A stretch of DNA of 64,000 nucleotides from Lutraria lutraria (GCA_964023205.1 OZ026848.1:2966501-3030500); one strand, 5' to 3'. Shown: positions 22,356 to 35,400, counted from the stretch's first letter. A program made the numbers and translations. The notes: generated by a model from the sequence alone, not told the origin.

Positions 22356-22689
22356 ATCCACTCGGTAGAAAAGTGACAAACCTTTTCCACAGGGAATAAA
22401 CAATGAGTTAATGTTTGATATTAAGCCAAAGAATGTTGAGTTAGAGAATGTTGTGGTAACGTTTATATGTTAAAGAAACGCATAAAATGGTTCGATGACG
22501 TAAGCCACGTCAACACAACTTGTTACGTACGTTGATTTAAAGTTTATTGCAGCAACGCACTTATGCGTTAAAAATGTTTGTGTTTTCGAATTATCGAAGA
22601 CAGTACCATGAATGCAAATGCTCGTGCCAAAACAAACAACTTGCGACTACTTTTAACCCCCGCACCAGTTGAGCAGAATTCTAGTTATA
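22356..22689. other. sequence right of the gap, nothing recognised
   Basis: About 330 bases without a recognisable exon or repeat. Confidence 0.4.
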
Positions 22690-23340
22690 TCCCCATATAG
22701 TTATGAAATATATGGGGGTCATATTAGATTCATGCTTGTCGGTCCATGCGTCTGTAGACACAATTTTGTCCGGACAATTTCTCAGCAACTACTTACAGGA
22801 TTTCAATGAAACTTCACAAAAGTGATCAGTAGTAAGCCTAGTTGTGCATGCTTAAATCATTTTTCGTTTGGATTGAGTTATATCCCTTTGTTGTTTTTAT
22901 ACTGTATATACAATAGGCAAAATTTGTCCGGACTATTTGTCATTAACTACTGACAGGAATTCAATGAAACTTCACAGAAGTGATAAGTAGTTATGCATAC
23001 ATTAAGCTTGTCTTGGTTGGTCAAATTTTCACTACGTTATGGCCCTTTGTTGTTTTTTATGCAGTGTATATACCATATCTCAGTAACTACTCATAAGAAT
23101 TCAATGATACTTCACAGAAGTTATAAAAAGTCCACAATAGGTTTTGTCCAAGTAAATTTTAATGAGTTATGGCACTTTTTTATATAATGACTGTTTAGAA
23201 ACTGGTCAGGATATTTCTAAGCAACAATTTGCAGGTATCAAAAAATGAAATGCATTATATTTCCCTCTGTAAAATGTAACAATAACTGTGTCAAGGCCGC
23301 ATCTGGGGGTATTCATCACCTTTAGTGATAGTTCTAGTTT
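22690..23340 (+). repeat. second bivalve-type dispersed element with internal units
   Basis: Three diverged units of about 140-160 bases each carry TTCAATGAAACTTCACARAA (near 22803, 22961 and 23101), 'TTGTCCGGAC' and 'GAGTTATGGCCCTTTGTTG'. The end reads GGGGGTATTCATCACCTTTA with GTGATAGTTCTAG. The 'CAATGAAACTTCACA' word relates it to the element at 14318, but the body differs. Non-coding. Confidence 0.8.
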
Positions 23341-24295
23341 TTCTAGCTATTAACAATGTTTAATTTTAACACCTCCTGCACACTGTATACGAAAATGTTG
23401 TTTTAAGTCCCTCAGTAATGCATATAATTTATAGTTGTCTTAATTGTTTATCATCATTTTTACGTTAACATCGTTGGAGACATCGTTATGTTCGTCTTAT
23501 TAAGTCATCGTCTAGTTATTTTATGTTTCGTATAGATTTTTTATAGCTGTCAAACTTAAATGTGACGTAGATAAATAGACGTCAAGTTCGCATTATGATA
23601 ACAAATAAATGCATTTGGCTAACATGTAATTTGTTTGCTGCATTTTTCTGTTTGTAAGACTGAACTAACTTGTGTTTTAATATTTTGCTCTATTTGAAAT
23701 ATAATTAAGAAACTATATTAAAGCCTGGGGTTAGTGTCGGTTCCCTATTATTGACCACAATACATTCTCTTGTCTACTTGAATGAAATTACTTTGGGTCT
23801 AGGATAATGCAAGGAAAGGGTCTCGATCACTTTATATATTCAAAAACACGAAGCGTCACGAGGCTATACTGCTTATTAAACTATTAGCTTAAATTAGCAT
23901 TGTTATAGTTAATGATACGTTTTTTTAAGTATTTAGCGATGAAAAAATATATTTATTCATTTTTTCATACAATAATTAGTGTTTTAGCTTACACACACGA
24001 GCGTAGTTCGTGTCGCTATTCTGGGCCGATGTGGACCAATATGATAATTTTAGATAGCAAAAAAGGTTTTAAGTAAATGGTGTCATTATTAGCACTATTG
24101 TTTTTAATCTTATTTCATTTATTCTTAGTTTTTAACAATTTTTTTATTTGTTGCATTTTTTTGTGTGTGTGATTCTATTTCTCTTATAGCTCAATATTGA
24201 GTGGCATTATACCTTTTTTTACATTGTATTGTTCTCTTTATATTTATGTATAATAAAGATATATGTCGTGGTATGAGTTATTTCTCAATATTATA
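23341..24295. other. AT-rich upstream flank of the peptide gene
   Basis: No exon or recognised repeat. T-rich tracts dominate from 24050 to 24250. Confidence 0.4.
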
Positions 24296-24390
24296 TGCCC
24301 ACGTGACTATAAAAGCGCGCAACGTGCTTGCCTCGAGAGAGGAGTGGTGGAGCAAGTTATGCGGAACGCCTCGGTGGGTATAAAACCTGG
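24296..24390 (+). promoter_or_regulatory. TATA promoter of the secreted-peptide gene
   Basis: A GC-rich island stands out in AT-rich DNA. It has an E-box CACGTG (24300-24305), a TATAAAA box (24308-24314) and a second TATAAAA (24379-24385, GGGTATAAAACC). Initiation about 25-30 bases after the second box would start near 24410. The resulting non-coding first exon would end at a donor at 24475 (AAAG|GTATTT). Position relative to the signal-peptide exon fits, but the link is inferred. Confidence 0.5.
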
Positions 24391-25475
24391 TGCGCGACCA
24401 GTTAGAAATCAATTAGCGGTGTCTTCTTCTACACTTTCATATTCTTAGTCAACATTGGATTGGTATCAATAAAGGTATTTTAACAACGATTTATTCAAAA
24501 CATATTTATTTAAGAAAAGTATTTCACTTGAAGAAATATTATTTCAAATTTAGAATTGTGCTTTTTAAATTTTGATTTCAGCGACTGGTTTATTATACAA
24601 TTATTATTATAAATTAGTTCTACAGCTTTTCAGCTTTAATTATCTAAAGTATAATTTACTTTCTTTTAAATGTGAAAGTTTGAAATATTTGAAAGCTATA
24701 TAATGTACGCTGTTATCGTTATGGTGCTAAAACCTAAATATCTACATTTTATTATGATACTACTGTAATACTGATATCAATATGATATAATAACACAATG
24801 AGTGTTAGATACTAAATTAGACAATGGGTATACTCATTTTGTTTAGCAGATACATTTTTACCTTAAAATATTCCATGTTGACACCAATTTTAAAATGATT
24901 GATTATTGACATGGTGTCTAGATACATGCTTATGTTACTGTCTTGTGTATATATATCCCCGTTTTTGATAGACGTATATTAAATAGAGTGAACTAGACAT
25001 AATTAATGTGGTACAACATGTTTAAGAAACATACAATTTGATTGAAAAATATGACTTCCTAACATAACGGAGTTCGTAAGGTACATAACTGTATTATACG
25101 CTTAAAACAAGTTTGCATGACGAACTATTGGATCGCCTAAGTCCTCAGGTAACAAATGCATGCGTATCAAAATAAGACAGTAAATATTCCGGACATGTTC
25201 GATCTAATTCAGTCTCAAACAAATTGTTCTGTTAAAAAACAACACAAACTATGTTTTCAAACAATCATTTTTTCATGTTTAAACTTTATAAATAGTTCTA
25301 GTTGTTTAGTATTCCAAGACACACCAATATACGCACACAGCACTACATAGAGCGTACCACAAACCTCTCAGTTAGACATTTTATTTATGATACTGACTTT
25401 TAAAAATTACCTGCATTGCTTTGTGTTAGAACTTATTACAAGAAGTAGTATAACTAATTTCATTTTATCTTCCAG

Positions 25476-25559
25476 ATTACAAGATGTATAAATTCGTATT
25501 ACTAGCTTGTGTTCTGTTACTCGCCACCGCTGTTGTCATCAATGCTCAAGCGGGTATGG
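25476..25559 (+). CDS. signal-peptide exon of a small secreted-peptide gene
   Basis: Acceptor TATCTTCCAG precedes ATTACAAG and an ATG at 25484. The exon encodes MYKFVLLACVLLLATAVVIN then AQAGM, a textbook signal peptide: short basic start, 16-residue hydrophobic core, probable cleavage after N-A near residue 21. The exon ends in phase 1 at donor GTATGT (25560); GTATGG six bases earlier is an alternative with the same phase. The downstream in-phase exons with acceptors are 3A (29452), 3B (33807) and 3C (37980). All three supply the two bases needed to complete the split codon. No family recognised. Coding conservation between 3A and 3C supports a real gene. Confidence 0.72.
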
Positions 25560-27724
25560 GTATGTACAATAATTATTCTGTCTCATTTTGTAAATTATTA
25601 GACAAAAGAGTGTTAAATTTATAAGCATTCTATTCATGACCGTCTCACTGGTACAGTTGTAAGAGAGAATTGTTAAGTTTTGTTAAATGGTTGCTGAATA
25701 TTTCGAACGAAACGAATCATTTTTATACTCATTACGTCATCACTAAATTTGCATCATGAAACAGTTCGTGCATCGGCAAGAATTCGTAAGCATTTTTGTA
25801 CTACAAACACTATTCAGAATAAAAAAGAAATGTTATCAAATTAATTTAAAGTCATTAAAACTTTTAGTAATTTATCATCACATTTTTCTGTTTATTTTCA
25901 ACAAGAAATGGTAGATATACAATTTGTTTTTCCCTTGTGTATTATATGTTAGATGATGTACTTATGTACAAATCTGTAATTAAATTTGCTTTGCCATGTA
26001 GGTAAGTATTTTGATATAACTCTTGTACGTGATTGACCTGTGTAGACAATCGCATTTAGTTGTTGTTTATTTACTGCAGAAACCACAATGTGTAAGAACG
26101 CATGTTTTGCGCCAATGAGTTGACATTTATATACTACTATTGTACTACGTAATATTTTGCGCACGTTGAAATACTAATTTTATATTATGTTTTGTAATTG
26201 TTTATAACCTAAAACATACATTGTACAATAATTTGTCATTGTTTTATTTACTTGTCAGTGTATATATTATGTATTGCATCTTTTTTTACTTGTTTTTGTA
26301 CGCTAATACTTTATAAGCATGTAAACACATAACAATGTTTCATTATCTCAGTGTACACTATTTTGTATATTAATATGTCCGTCATGTGAGGTCGTTCCCG
26401 TCATAACAATAAGAAATGACCAATTATGAAAGAAATATAAAAGATAGACAAACACGGAAAATGTCGTAATTCTTTTTAGGTTGGAATTATGGTCATGCAT
26501 TGCTTAATCCTCATCGAAGCTTAAAACCAATTGTTTACCTTCATTTTTCAAAATTTTAATGACGTAGATTGTCATGATTGGGCCTTATCTTAAGTAGAAC
26601 TTTGCTGTTTTTTTTCTGTGGCTTATCCTGGGCATAACTCTTTATTACGGTAGATAATTTAATATCTACCCTTCAACACCCAAAACTAATTGCTGCATTC
26701 ACGACAATGTTACATACCTTTTCTACCTTGGAAATCAAAATAAACTGAAGCAACTGTTGTATTACAACATGTGCAGTCGAACTTCTAATCAATAGTATAT
26801 GACCTTTGTTAACATTTACCTTAATTTGGGGGTTTATGTTGATAAACATGTGCCTTTGTGTTTCCGTTGTCCGCAAATGGTCGTTTTACCAGGTGTGAAT
26901 ATAATAATGTTTAATAACGAACATTGTTTCGTAATGATAAAGTAATCCACATTGGTCATCGCAAACGTGACAATGTCAACACATTGTTTGTTGTTTAAAT
27001 GGGCACATTTTGTTTCATTTACGAGAATAAAATCGCAAATCCACCAATAAAAATTAATTATGTATCTTAAGATACATTGGGATGGTATTATTATGTTTAC
27101 AAATGACTTATCACAACTTGAAGTTTGTCCATTTGACAAATAGTAAATGCTCGCCGTGAATACATTAACCTTGAATTATTAGTATTTACGTCGGTTTTGT
27201 TGCCAACATTGTTATTATTAACACGATGTTTATTGTCCTTTTATGCCCATTATTGACACAAGTAACAATAATAGTGAGATATTACATGTTTAGGCACCGC
27301 ATTTCCGTCTACACGACCATTTATCTCGGGGACACCAAAGTATAAAGTTCATTTATCGCCTAAGTAATGAGAAATCTCTTTTTTATCCACTGCCCAGTAC
27401 GTCACATGTAGCTATAGGCTAATGTGTTCTTTGATGGAAATCTTATTTATTTGCATTACACAAATGCAGTATTAATAAATAAAGAAGTAAAACAAAGTAT
27501 TACATTCCAAAAAGCATTATCTTTAACCATGAGAATTGTTTAACGTTATAAGATACTAGTATACATTGTATAAAATAGATACATAGATCGCACTTTTTGT
27601 TTTAAAAATACTGACATACTACTCAATACAAAAATGAAACCTAACAAAGTTAATGGTTTTAAACTTCATAAATTGCTTATTTTTATTTGAATTAGCTATT
27701 AACGTTTAAAAAGTTATTCACAAA
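25560..27724. other. intron of the peptide gene, first part
   Basis: AT-rich; no further exon supported. The word GAACGAAACGAATCATTTTT near 25706 recurs in similar form near 37057. Confidence 0.4.
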
Positions 27725-27945
27725 TAATGCCTGATGCACACGAGACTGCAAAGTTACAGGGAATTGCTTATGAACACGCGCCTTTGAACGGTATTAATTC
27801 ATAACCTGCTGAATTTCCTAAATGGACTTGTTCAACTTTCAGTTTTAAACGGTCCATAATCAATTTAAGGGTCATCACAATGACAATTTAGAAGTTAGTG
27901 ACGCGACAGTAAAGATCCTAAACTGACTGCAAAGGTGTGCAGGCT
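27725..27945 (+). repeat. dispersed repeat, inverted copy at 37115-37330
   Basis: ACTGCAAAGGTGTGCAGGC (near 27926-27944) matches the complement of GCCTGCACACCTTTGCAGT at 37123-37141. The similarity continues through ATGGACTTGTTCAACTTTC, TTACAGGGAATTGCTTA and GCCTGATGCAC. The two copies are about 9.2 kb apart in opposite orientation. Confidence 0.7.
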
Positions 27946-29361
27946 GTCCTGGCACCATCCTGTGTCAAAAGCCTTGCAATTTCTGTTCGATTTAGTTTTG
28001 TTGTGTGTCTGCGTACATACCAGCATACATATGTGCGTACAGATGGTGAATACGACATTCACGTTGTGTCCAATTATCTACGAAAAATAAAAAAGACGTA
28101 GAACGGCCTCGTTTCCAAACCCTTGAATACGATATTACCCCCAAAAAATCTCGAAACTTTAAATGTGCTGTACTTAAAATTGCCACGTAATTTATAGCAA
28201 AGAATGTCATGATTGATTACCTATTGCTAAAGGTTTAAATTGATTATATCCTTATAACTCAATGTTTTCAAATAATTGGATGAATGTTACATATCAAAAC
28301 AGTTCGCGAGACATTTTCTGACAGTTGCAATTACAGACAGTAGTTTTGTTCTACGTGTATTGTTTTGTAAGGGCGTAAACGAATAATTTGCGTTGTTTAT
28401 TTGCTGTTGTTTAAAGTTAAGTTTTTTTCTTTATACTAGTATGTCACGCGCATACGTGCCTAGCCTACTGAAGTCCTCTGTGACGTTCCTTTTAACATGG
28501 TATATTGTATCCAATAATTTAACGAATGCAATACTACCGTCCACACCTGATAAAGAAGTGTTCTATTTTCCAAACAACGCTGTTTGACCTTCATGGAGGT
28601 CACTCTGGGTGAGAACGATGCACTACTTGTTTTGAGTGTTCTGTATGTATTCTGCATGTACTAACAATGCCAAAGGTGAGTGCTTTGTATTTATGTTCTG
28701 TTTGCTATATAATTATACACATGTACTTATATAACGCTATGAATATTTCAATTGTTATTAAGATAGTTCGAGCATTCAACCAAAAAGATGGCGGACAAGA
28801 CATTTGCTTTTTCATCCTGCACAAATTTATTTACATCCACTAAGCCTACAAATTTGAAAAAAGTCGGATAGAGTAAGGAACATAAGTTGAGTCCTTGCAT
28901 TGTCTACGACAAAAACTACAAATTTGTTATACTTCAAAAAGCCATATAAAATGTGGACATAACATAAAGGTGAAAGCTCGAAATATCTTTTGAAAGCATG
29001 TTGTCATTTATTCCTAATGTATTCTTCGTATAACGCACTTATACGAGCTATTTATTTAATGACATATCCAAATACAAACTATAACTTACATTTAAATGTT
29101 GTGCCATTAGTTCGTCCGCTGAATGTGTGTATTGAATCTGCAATTGTAAGTCAGTTAAATAAATCGCTTATACGTATTAATGTCACATATATGTTGTATT
29201 TCGTGTTCTATGTATGGCTGCTTTTGTGAACTTGTTGCTTAATAGTATTCTGCTTTTTATGTCAATAAACACGTACATACATGTACATTGTACCTAAATC
29301 ACAGAACGCTGGGTATGTTGTTTGAATGGTCATGTAACATAATGCTTCAGAATGAGTATTT
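27946..29361. other. intron of the peptide gene, second part
   Basis: No exon with matching phase and good splice signals found. The small open frames at 28393 and 28990 are AT-rich and have no recognisable features. Confidence 0.35.
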
Positions 29362-30195
29362 TTATAACAACAGTGTGGTTTTGCAATTGTCTCACTTTAC
29401 GTACGTCATTATCATTAAAGATATACTTATAAACATGGTGATATTTTTCAGCAACAATGTCAGGGACAACACAACAACAAGCTTTTCAGAGACAACGCCC
29501 TATGGCGTACCCCTTCTTTCCTATGAATATGAATCAACTCATGTGGCTCTACTTCTTAGATAACGGATTCAACACGTAAACTGAACAGAGATCACGTGAT
29601 CACTTTCACCTGAGGCGTACCTAATGCCGTTCGTAACATCGTACTTTAGAATAGACACATCATGGCTTGAATTTTTAGCTGGAACCAATGAACATTGTGA
29701 TTCTTTTCTTTTGTTGAAACAATATCAACAACTTCCAAACAGAGTATCTGCTTATCCTATAAACGATCAACGGACCTATAAAGGTTGTAGCTTTGAATCC
29801 ATCATTTTCAGTGATTTAAAAAAAATCAATTTCGACTGGTCGTTTCTCTTGTTTTGTATTATTTGTTAGTGTCGTGTCTTAGTTGAATGTATCCAATCCA
29901 ATTTGCTATACATGTATTTTTGTATTAATCTATCAAGTGTATTCCCATTTTATTTCATTTAAAGTATGATTTTTGTCAAATACAATCGTAAAATTGATGA
30001 AAGACGTACTAGGCTGATTAGAATACCGCTGGTGGTTAGAATGTTTTGGTAGTGTCTGTGTTACAAACGATACTGTGGTATTGCATCACATCAGACAAAT
30101 AAATCATACGTTCATTTATAATAAACATATTATGAGTTGTTATTTTATTTACCTATCAAGTATAGGTTAGAATGCATATTTTGGTGTTCTTACCC
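29362..30195 (+). repeat. duplicated block carrying exon 3A and its 3' UTR (copy 1)
   Basis: Matches 37600-38695 through intron end, exon, 3' UTR (TTTCACCTGAGGCGTACC, AACCAATGAACATT, AAATACAATCGTAAAAT) and poly(A) region. Copy 2 is longer because it contains a MITE and an internal exon duplication. Confidence 0.85.
29452..29579 (+). CDS. terminal exon 3A of the secreted-peptide gene
   Basis: Acceptor ATATTTTTCAG precedes the exon; the first two bases complete an Ala codon in phase with the signal-peptide exon. It adds TMSGTTQQQAFQRQRPMAYP and ends MNQLMWLYFLDNGFNT with stop TAA at 29577. The joined product would be 67 aa, with a mature part of about 46 aa that is Gln- and Met-rich, Cys-free, and ends in an aromatic, amphipathic segment. 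Poly(A) signals AATAAA lie at 30098-30103 and 30120-30125. Exon 3C is a duplicate that preserves GTTQQQ..QRQ and LMWLY.L.NGFN, which argues for selection on the protein. Function unknown. Confidence 0.65.
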
Positions 30196-30489
30196 AAGTA
30201 TGCATAGGCCTACTGTCTGTCTCAGTACTCTGCATGCGCAGCGTGTTTTAAGTCATTCAGTTAGAACGACGGTTTTATAATTGAACAATTTAGATATGAA
30301 CACTAAAACATTTTAAATCTATTCCGCTGATTGGATAAGAAAGTGGGGCGAGCACATAGTTTGTCGTCAGGCATTTTTCCTCTGTGCTTTATCGTCTAGC
30401 TATTAGTAGCTATTACGGAACAGCTTCCCCAAATGTGAAATTTGGTCCCGGGTAGGGTATCGATCAGAGAAAGTGATAGTGGGAGACCA

Positions 30490-30522
30490 GGTCACGAGGT
30501 TATAAAACTTGAGATTGATCTC
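30490..30522 (+). repeat. 33-bp motif shared with the foldback at 41.4-41.6 kb
   Basis: GGTCACGAGGTTATAAAACT followed by TGAGATTGATCTC. Diverged copies form the two inverted arms at 41394-41426 and 41611-41642. Confidence 0.5.
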
Positions 30523-30664
30523 CGAACTCAGTGTTTTCAACACTACGAAAATGTCACGTCCAAAAAAACGTGTTACTTTCATGCGATGAATAATAATAGT
30601 TACACAATGTAAAAGTAACTCTGCTGCGCCAAGTCCGCATGTATTGAAGGGACACATACTAGCG

Positions 30665-30830
30665 AAGCTTTACTTATATAGTTAATTGATAAAATGCTCA
30701 TTAATCAAGTGATTTCATATTGACTTTGTTATTGGACCAAGGACTGTCGTATTGGCCAGTAGCCGAAGCCAATATGAAAGCACTTGATTAATGAGCATTT
30801 TATCAATTAACTATGTATGCTTTACAACTA
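30665..30830. mobile_element. palindromic MITE
   Basis: A perfect 33-bp inverted repeat (30679-30711 and 30781-30813, beginning TAGTTAATTGATAAAATGCT) extends with one mismatch through TTTCATATTG, for about 43 bases per arm. The loop is GTATTGGCCAGTAGCCGAAG-rich. No coding capacity. Confidence 0.82.
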
Positions 30831-31059
30831 TGATAAGGGGCATTTCAAAGACATTATGATGACGTTTTTCACAATTAGCAGTTCATTGTGGTCTGCTAAC
30901 ACCAGATGTGCTTCAGGAAAATGATGCGCCTTGAAAATGTCTCATAGGGAGCAAACTGCTTTCAGATACGAAACTAGCTTCTGGGGGTATGTGTCGGAAC
31001 CCTTTTCCAAGATGGCGTCCATTTCTTTGCGTAATATCAATTTTCGTACTGATCCTTCT

Positions 31060-31145
31060 AAACCAATCAAAATGCTTGAATCTCGTATTGGCTCAGTTTT
31101 TCGTATTGACCCTTGTTTCTCATACTGGCCCAGTTAACCTTTATA
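31060..31145 (+). repeat. short tandem of 'CGTATTGRCCCAG'-like words
   Basis: Five diverged copies (TCGTATTGGCTCAG, TCGTATTGACCCTT, TCATACTGGCCCAG, TTATATTGACCTGG and, earlier, TCGTACTGATCC). The same word appears in the loop of the neighbouring MITE (CGTATTGGCCAG, near 30751), so the two may be parts of one element type. Confidence 0.45.
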
Positions 31146-31721
31146 TTGACCTGGTCTCTCTCATATAACACTGGGCATTTATCAAACATCACTACCAATA
31201 TTACACAGTTAATCAATAACGTATCGTATTTGCCGCCTTCAAAAAATATCATTTACAGCTAAACATACCTATCTTAGTTTTTGTAGACGGTGTCTTTCGT
31301 ATTGATTTGATGACACGTGAATCATCACATTCAGTAGATCAGTATATTATTAAACATAAACATAACAAAACATCCTATACTGGTGGTCATGGTGACCTTC
31401 AATTACAAATAGTATGTATTCTATGACCTTAGATTGGTCATCGTTCATTTCCAAAATAAATATGACACACAAGTATTCTGTCATAATAATTGAATACGTA
31501 CACCCACGTAGGCCATTTGCGTTGTTTGTAGGAAATATATAACAATAAATACATTAATGATTATATATATATATGCATATTTAGGCGCATAATAAAGAAG
31601 AGAAGTAATCCAGACAATATTAACTTAATTTCATATTTTACTACATGTGTCCCATTGAAATGAAAAAACTCGCGTAACATTTTACGCCTAAAAACTTCAA
31701 ATATGTGGGAAAGACATACTG

Positions 31722-31805
31722 TTTAACTGGTTTTATTCGCGTTGGTTTTATTTTCGCTAATATTCGCGAATCGAATACCTCGCGAATTCATAAATGCCGC
31801 GAATA
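31722..31805. repeat. CGCGAAT-rich MITE-like fragment
   Basis: GGTTTTATTCGCGTTGGTTT and TTCGCTAATATTCGCGAATC, then CCTCGCGAATTCATAAATGC and CGCGAATAGTAG. Inverted TTCGCG/CGCGAA words are dense, as in a family of short palindromic elements. Confidence 0.45.
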
Positions 31806-32477
31806 GTAGTAGTACGCTCTATCAATTTTCATGTCTTTCACAAGAAAAGTATGTTCGTGTTTTAATTGCACGACTATGAGATATTTAAACAAACCCAGGC
31901 GTTACTGTTATTAATGCGATTTTCCAAATGCTCTTGTACCTGTATACGATTTCTATGATTAAGGCACGCCAACAACTCAGAACCTGTGAAACCAAGGTTT
32001 ATAAAGAAACTTCAAAGTAAAGAAAACATGCAAAATATCTTGTGTTTAACACATTGTCATGCTATGCTTGAATATTTCGATATAAAAAACGCGATGTACT
32101 TAATCATGTAATTACAAAGAAGAAGAGCGCTACTACATTGAAATGAACAGAACAGAATATAATAAAGGAAGCATGTTCAGCACCGTAGTACGGATGATAT
32201 ACATTGATAATTAATCATTCCAGTTCTCATGTCCCAGCATGATTATGGATAATGGTTTACTAATATGCAGATAAGCAGACAGCATTATCCAGAAATAGGA
32301 ATTATATGACAATGACAATTTATTACAAAACAGAAAATTTTATAGTGTTCATTCAAGTTGTGTGTAGTATTTCTTTTCTCCTTTTAAATAAGAATACAAG
32401 ATTATCTACAATGTGCGTGTATACAGTAAAACACGGTTATAGTGTGCTCGAATACACTGAAGACTCGGATAAAGTGA
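31806..32477. other. AT-rich intron or intergenic DNA
   Basis: Nothing recognised. Confidence 0.35.
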
Positions 32478-32672
32478 AGAATATATTGCAACCTGCATGA
32501 ACGGTCACCTCCGAACAACAACCACCTCCCTGTAACAGCCAATATACAAATAACCCAAATTGACGTTTTACTCTATTTTCAGCCTCTCTCAACAACATCC
32601 AGCTCCTTTTAACAGTCATTTTGTGTCCTCCGCTTTGGTGACTGTTGTAGGAAGGTTGCGCAGTACATTTTC
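32478..32672. mobile_element. Tc1/mariner-pogo type MITE, copy 1
   Basis: Starts TATTGCAACCTGCATGAACG, with GTCACCTCCGAACAACAACC inside. It ends GTGACTGTTGTAGGAAGGTT then GCGCAGTA. Termini are inverted (GCAACCT...AGGTTGC), with TA at each edge. It is homologous to copies at 43.1, 56.9 and 62.8 kb. Confidence 0.7.
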
Positions 32673-33806
32673 CGGATCAAGCCTTTCTCTATAACCTTAA
32701 TTTGGATATATTAGAATATTGAAATATTAATATAAGGAAGTTATATTCGGTTCCTAAGGAATTCACTATAATCTTATTCTATTGAATTTCTTAGTTCAAG
32801 AAAACGTAAAGAGCTGCTCTACAGTAATTTGTGTTTAAGTTGTATAAATGACAAGTGCCTTGGAAAGTTATAATCATGCTCAGCATAATTGATCTCCATC
32901 AGTTATTTAAGAATTTTCATATTAATAGATATCTTATTTCAAACATAAGGCATAAAACCCAACAGTTTACATACAAATGTAAATGTATATATAATTATGC
33001 ATCACAGGCATAAACGATATACGTAAATTATATATGAACAAAACGTAGTAATTATTTTTGTATTTTTGATAAATAATTATAAAAGATTGAGAAAATTATT
33101 TAGCGGTCGTTTTATGTCAGCTGCACAGAGCATTGTCTCGTAATCTAAAACATTTATGGATATAAACCAGAAGTTGTTCAATTATATTTTCCATTGTCAG
33201 ATAAAAGAAGTTAGGTATTTTCGAAAATATTAGTCGAAGTATTTCTCTCGAATTGTGTCTAAATGACATTCTAAGACAAATGAAATTCATCTTCAAGAAA
33301 ATTACAAACTTTGCATTTCCTTTCCGGGTATTTCAGTATGTTTATTCCATCTTCTACTTTGACGATGACTTTACATCTTTTATTTTGATGAGTACATTGA
33401 CCGTTGTTATGGTGTGGTGACACATTATAACTCTGATTTTATCATAAACCTACTTTTTACGTATCTCCTCCAAATCAAAAGAAACTTAACGAGAACTTAT
33501 TTTAAGGTTGCCATGGAATCAACTCTCAAATAGGACTATATGTACGTGCGAGTATATGTTTGAACAGTTCTGCCATAGCCTGTTTCCCATATAAGCAGTA
33601 CTTACAAAGGAAGTTGTCCAATTGGTCGTGGTATGTACATGTACACATTGACTCTGATTTGGAGCACAGGAGTAAAGATTAGATCAACTGTACGCTGTAC
33701 ATATCTGACACATGGTTGTTAAAAGTTTTTTGTAAAGCTGAACAAACAAGATTAACACACAGACAAGTGCTGTAAATGTAAAAAACAATTATTTTTTATA
33801 TTTCAG
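32673..33806. other. AT-rich sequence preceding exon 3B
   Basis: No repeat or exon recognised apart from the polypyrimidine tract and acceptor at its end. Confidence 0.35.
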
Positions 33807-33937
33807 CCGGAAGGAGACCCTCGCCAAATCGAGCTTTGTGGGCTATGAGGAGGAACGCGGCCAGGATGGCTTTACTTAGAAGCATGAACACTCAGGACCT
33901 CTTATCCTTGATAATTCTACAAGAACTCTTCAACTAG
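33807..33937 (+). CDS. terminal exon 3B of the secreted-peptide gene
   Basis: Acceptor TTATATTTCAG is followed by an in-phase open frame to TAG at 33935-33937. It encodes GRRPSPNRALWAMRRNAARM then a hydrophobic end, LLSLIILQELFN. Joined to the signal-peptide exon, the product is 68 aa. The mature part is strongly basic in its first half (seven Arg, two RR pairs) and hydrophobic or acidic at the C-terminus, with no Cys. It shares no sequence with 3A. A poly(A) signal AATAAA is at 34226-34231. The exon is GC-richer than its flanks. Alternatively it could belong to another gene whose first exon I did not find. Confidence 0.55.
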
Positions 33938-34231
33938 CGAAATTTGATGACAAGAGAAATTGAAGTCAGATAATTTTGAATAGGGTTTTATGTATGTATT
34001 GTGTATACCTGCATCCAAATGTCCGACCGCGTATACAGGGTCCCGAAATGAACCGAAAGATAAACATAGATCTATGAGAGCATGTGTACCATTGACATTA
34101 GTTAACATTTATGTCTAGTTATGATAATTGGTGAAAGTTATCTGACATTTTAGTCTTATGTCACACCTATAATACTCTTTATCTTTAGTTATTTCTTTAG
34201 TTGTTTCATTGCACCCTACGTGATAAATAAA

Positions 34232-35400
34232 ATTATTAGAACAAGAAGTTGTTTACTTTTAGATTTGACTGTGTAACACTATATTACATACATAGTTAAT
34301 TTCACTCTCTTATATATTCACGAGTTTCTTATTCGTACATGCACCGAATGTATTGCCAACTATGAAGACACAACTCAATCTTGTACTTGGTAAGATTCGA
34401 TCTTATGACCTTCGGGTTATATACATTGTTTTCTTTCTACCTGAACTTTATACTAATCCTTTACTTATCCAAACAATACAAAAGGTCCTAAAAACAACTA
34501 TTAAATACATTAATACAGATAAAAAAAAGAACAGCAATGGTTATTATACTCTTGTTGTTTCTAAATCCTGTAAGTGAATCAAATTTACAAACACATTATA
34601 ATCAAGTGAGAGTTCATTTAATAGACTACGGTCAACAACGGTGTCCAGTGTGGAGTTGTCCGGTAGATTAGGATACATTCCCCGTATTAGATTTAATACA
34701 CCCTATGGCATAATGTCTCGTTGTACAAGAACAGTGCTCTCATAATTTCTTCCCAGGAGTCGTGCCTTCTTTCTTAGATACTTTCTATTACGCCAAGCAT
34801 TTTATTGGTAGGTTTTGGCATCTTCCCCATCGAGGACTGCTCATTTGTAGTTACACAAGGGGCGCAAAAACAGTATTTGCATGAATTATTATATGTATCT
34901 GTGGAATCAGGATCAGAAGCAGATACACTAGTTTCATCAGCTATCTATCCTGTACTAGTGTTAGCTGTCCTTCTGACCATGACATCTATGTTGCCAGTTG
35001 CCAAATCCCTCCTAAACTTATTTCAGACCAGGGTCATCTAAATATAGTAGATGTAAAATATGTAAGGTATGGAAAGTTCATAAGCAGCCACATTATTATG
35101 TTTGTTATAAACATGTTAATAACTAAAAGTATTACCCTAAAAGAAAAACAATTTCTCATATTACCTGTCTCAGAAAATCTGCATTTAACAGAAAATGAAT
35201 TAGAAACAAGATCTTACAAGCCCTATCACCTCCTCTGTATTGTATCCCAATTACACACAGTAATGTGATATTATTTCTAGTTACCAATGGTAACAGCATC
35301 ACTGTTATACACTTTCTAATTAACTATGTGTGGGATATAAAATTATAGCTTTTGTTTTTCTTTGATAAAATGGAATAAACTACATGTATTATAATAATGG
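34232..35400. other. AT-rich intergenic DNA
   Basis: The open frames at 34353 and 34805 show no recognisable domain. The second one ends near the start of the relic described next and may be a poorly preserved part of it. Confidence 0.3.

Noticed and set aside
21972..22403. Minus-strand open frames of 143 and 100 codons crossing the N gap
   Set aside because: Most codons are N; the frames exist only because the gap contains no stops.
28990..29229. 79-aa open frame in the peptide-gene intron
   Set aside because: AT-rich, hydrophobic by composition, no splice context or matching phase.
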